Made by a program: the position numbers and the translations under genes. From positions 124,001-188,000 of the forward strand of contig NZ_SJSY01000069.1 of NCBI RefSeq assembly GCF_004352915.1: DNA of 64,000 nucleotides, read 5' to 3'. Positions 63,488 through 64,000 of this stretch are shown piece by piece (within the stretch, counting starts at the first letter, position 1; each line of letters begins with the position of its first letter). The DNA comes from Flavobacterium zhairuonense (GTDB lineage: Bacteria > Bacteroidota > Bacteroidia > Flavobacteriales > Flavobacteriaceae). The notes under the pieces are model-generated. The model made no database searches and was not told the DNA's origin. It saw only the letters and a list, made by a program, of their open reading frames with translations.

Positions 63488-64000
63488 ATGAATAAAAAAG
63501 CAGAAAATATAATTGTTGGAATTTCAGTTGGAGATTTAAACGGTATTGGAAGCGAAGTTATATTGAAAACATTCGAGGATTCTCGTATGCTGGAGCTATG
63601 TACGCCGGTTATTTTTGCAAATGCCAAAATATTGTCTTTTGTGAAAAAGAGTTTTACATCTTCGGTTCAGTTTCATGGCGTAGATAAATTAGAGCAAGTT
63701 TTGCCAGGAAAAGTCAATGTTTTCAATCTTTGGAAAGAAGGTGTTGATATTAGCTTTGGTAAAAATGATGAGAAAATTGGAGAATATGCTATTAAATCAT
63801 TTACGGCGGCAACTAAAGCTTTGAAAGAAGGTTTGATAGATGTTCTGGTTACTGCTCCAATAAATAAATATAATATCCAGTCAGAGGAGTTTAAGTTTCC
63901 TGGTCATACGGATTATTTAGATAAAGAGTTAGAAGGCGATGCTTTGATGATGATGGTGCAAGATAACTTGAGAGTGGGGCTTTTGACGGATCATGTGCCG
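63488..64000 (+). CDS. pdxA: 4-hydroxythreonine-4-phosphate dehydrogenase, truncated by the window
   Basis: Pyridoxal phosphate biosynthesis (DXP-dependent route). The first 171 residues are visible. Family signatures are GISVGDLNGIGSEV near the N terminus, LVTAPINKYNIQ and FPGHTDYLDKE, which carry metal and substrate residues. The gene continues past 64000. A divergent minus-strand gene (ribE) shares the promoter region. Confidence 0.93.
   Translation, partial: MNKKAENIIVGISVGDLNGIGSEVILKTFEDSRMLELCTPVIFANAKILSFVKKSFTSSVQFHGVDKLEQVLPGKVNVFNLWKEGVDISFGKNDEKIGEYAIKSFTAATKALKEGLIDVLVTAPINKYNIQSEEFKFPGHTDYLDKELEGDALMMMVQDNLRVGLLTDHVP

Overview
The window reads as a chromosome segment of a Flavobacterium-like member of the Bacteroidota. 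Supporting signs are AT-rich DNA, almost no Shine-Dalgarno sites, promoters of the type TTG-N17-20-TANNTTTG, an OmpA protein with thrombospondin type 3 repeats, a bacterial HMG-CoA synthase, a three-gene succinate dehydrogenase and a small PID-CTERM-like protein. This is inference from content; no database was searched.

Host backbone, left part (1-36671): lspA; an AddA-like helicase-nuclease and an AddB-like nuclease separated by kbl and an ompA-family gene; a small membrane protein overlapping an ABC ATPase; an alpha/beta hydrolase; an AIM24-family protein; ferritin and an aminopeptidase P; a DUF5018-like lipoprotein; a repeat-rich stretch (17.4-21.4 kb) with a P-loop-less ABC-ATPase-like protein, a GNAT acetyltransferase, a LytTR regulator and small unknowns; HMG-CoA synthase; sdhCAB; a GH20 hexosaminidase; a DeoR regulator; a nitrilase-family omega-amidase; surface or lipoproteins; and methylmalonyl-CoA epimerase.

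Mobile island (36703-62409, about 25.7 kb): it is inserted in a tRNA gene with anticodon CAT (36672-36745). A 44-bp piece spanning the 3' half of the tRNA is repeated exactly at 62366-62409, giving attL and attR. Next to attL are a tyrosine integrase and a small DNA-binding protein. Then come three small genes with a shared leader, an internally duplicated integrase-like protein, an XRE regulator facing a lipoprotein across a perfect 20-bp palindrome, a MORN-type protein, a serine recombinase, an orphan C5 methyltransferase, a 181-bp foldback element, and a protein with family-A-polymerase-like palm motifs.

The right half of the island looks like a defence locus. One unit is a 52-aa protein plus a 1604-aa protein with an N-terminal sacsin-type GHKL ATPase and a C-terminal DUF3883/nuclease-like domain. 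The second unit is a C5 methyltransferase, an 846-aa protein with a MORC/HSP90-like GHKL domain at the N terminus and a histidine-kinase-like module at the C terminus, and a receiver protein whose C-terminal part carries an RX4H HEPN ribonuclease motif. A convergent Mrr-type endonuclease gene follows. My reading is a restriction-type system in which a GHKL ATPase/kinase may control a receiver-HEPN effector. This is the best candidate for a poorly described system here. Two more island genes of unknown function precede attR.

Host backbone, right part (62410-64000): the displaced tRNA terminator, a PID-CTERM-like small protein, ribE on the minus strand, and the first 171 codons of pdxA running off the window.
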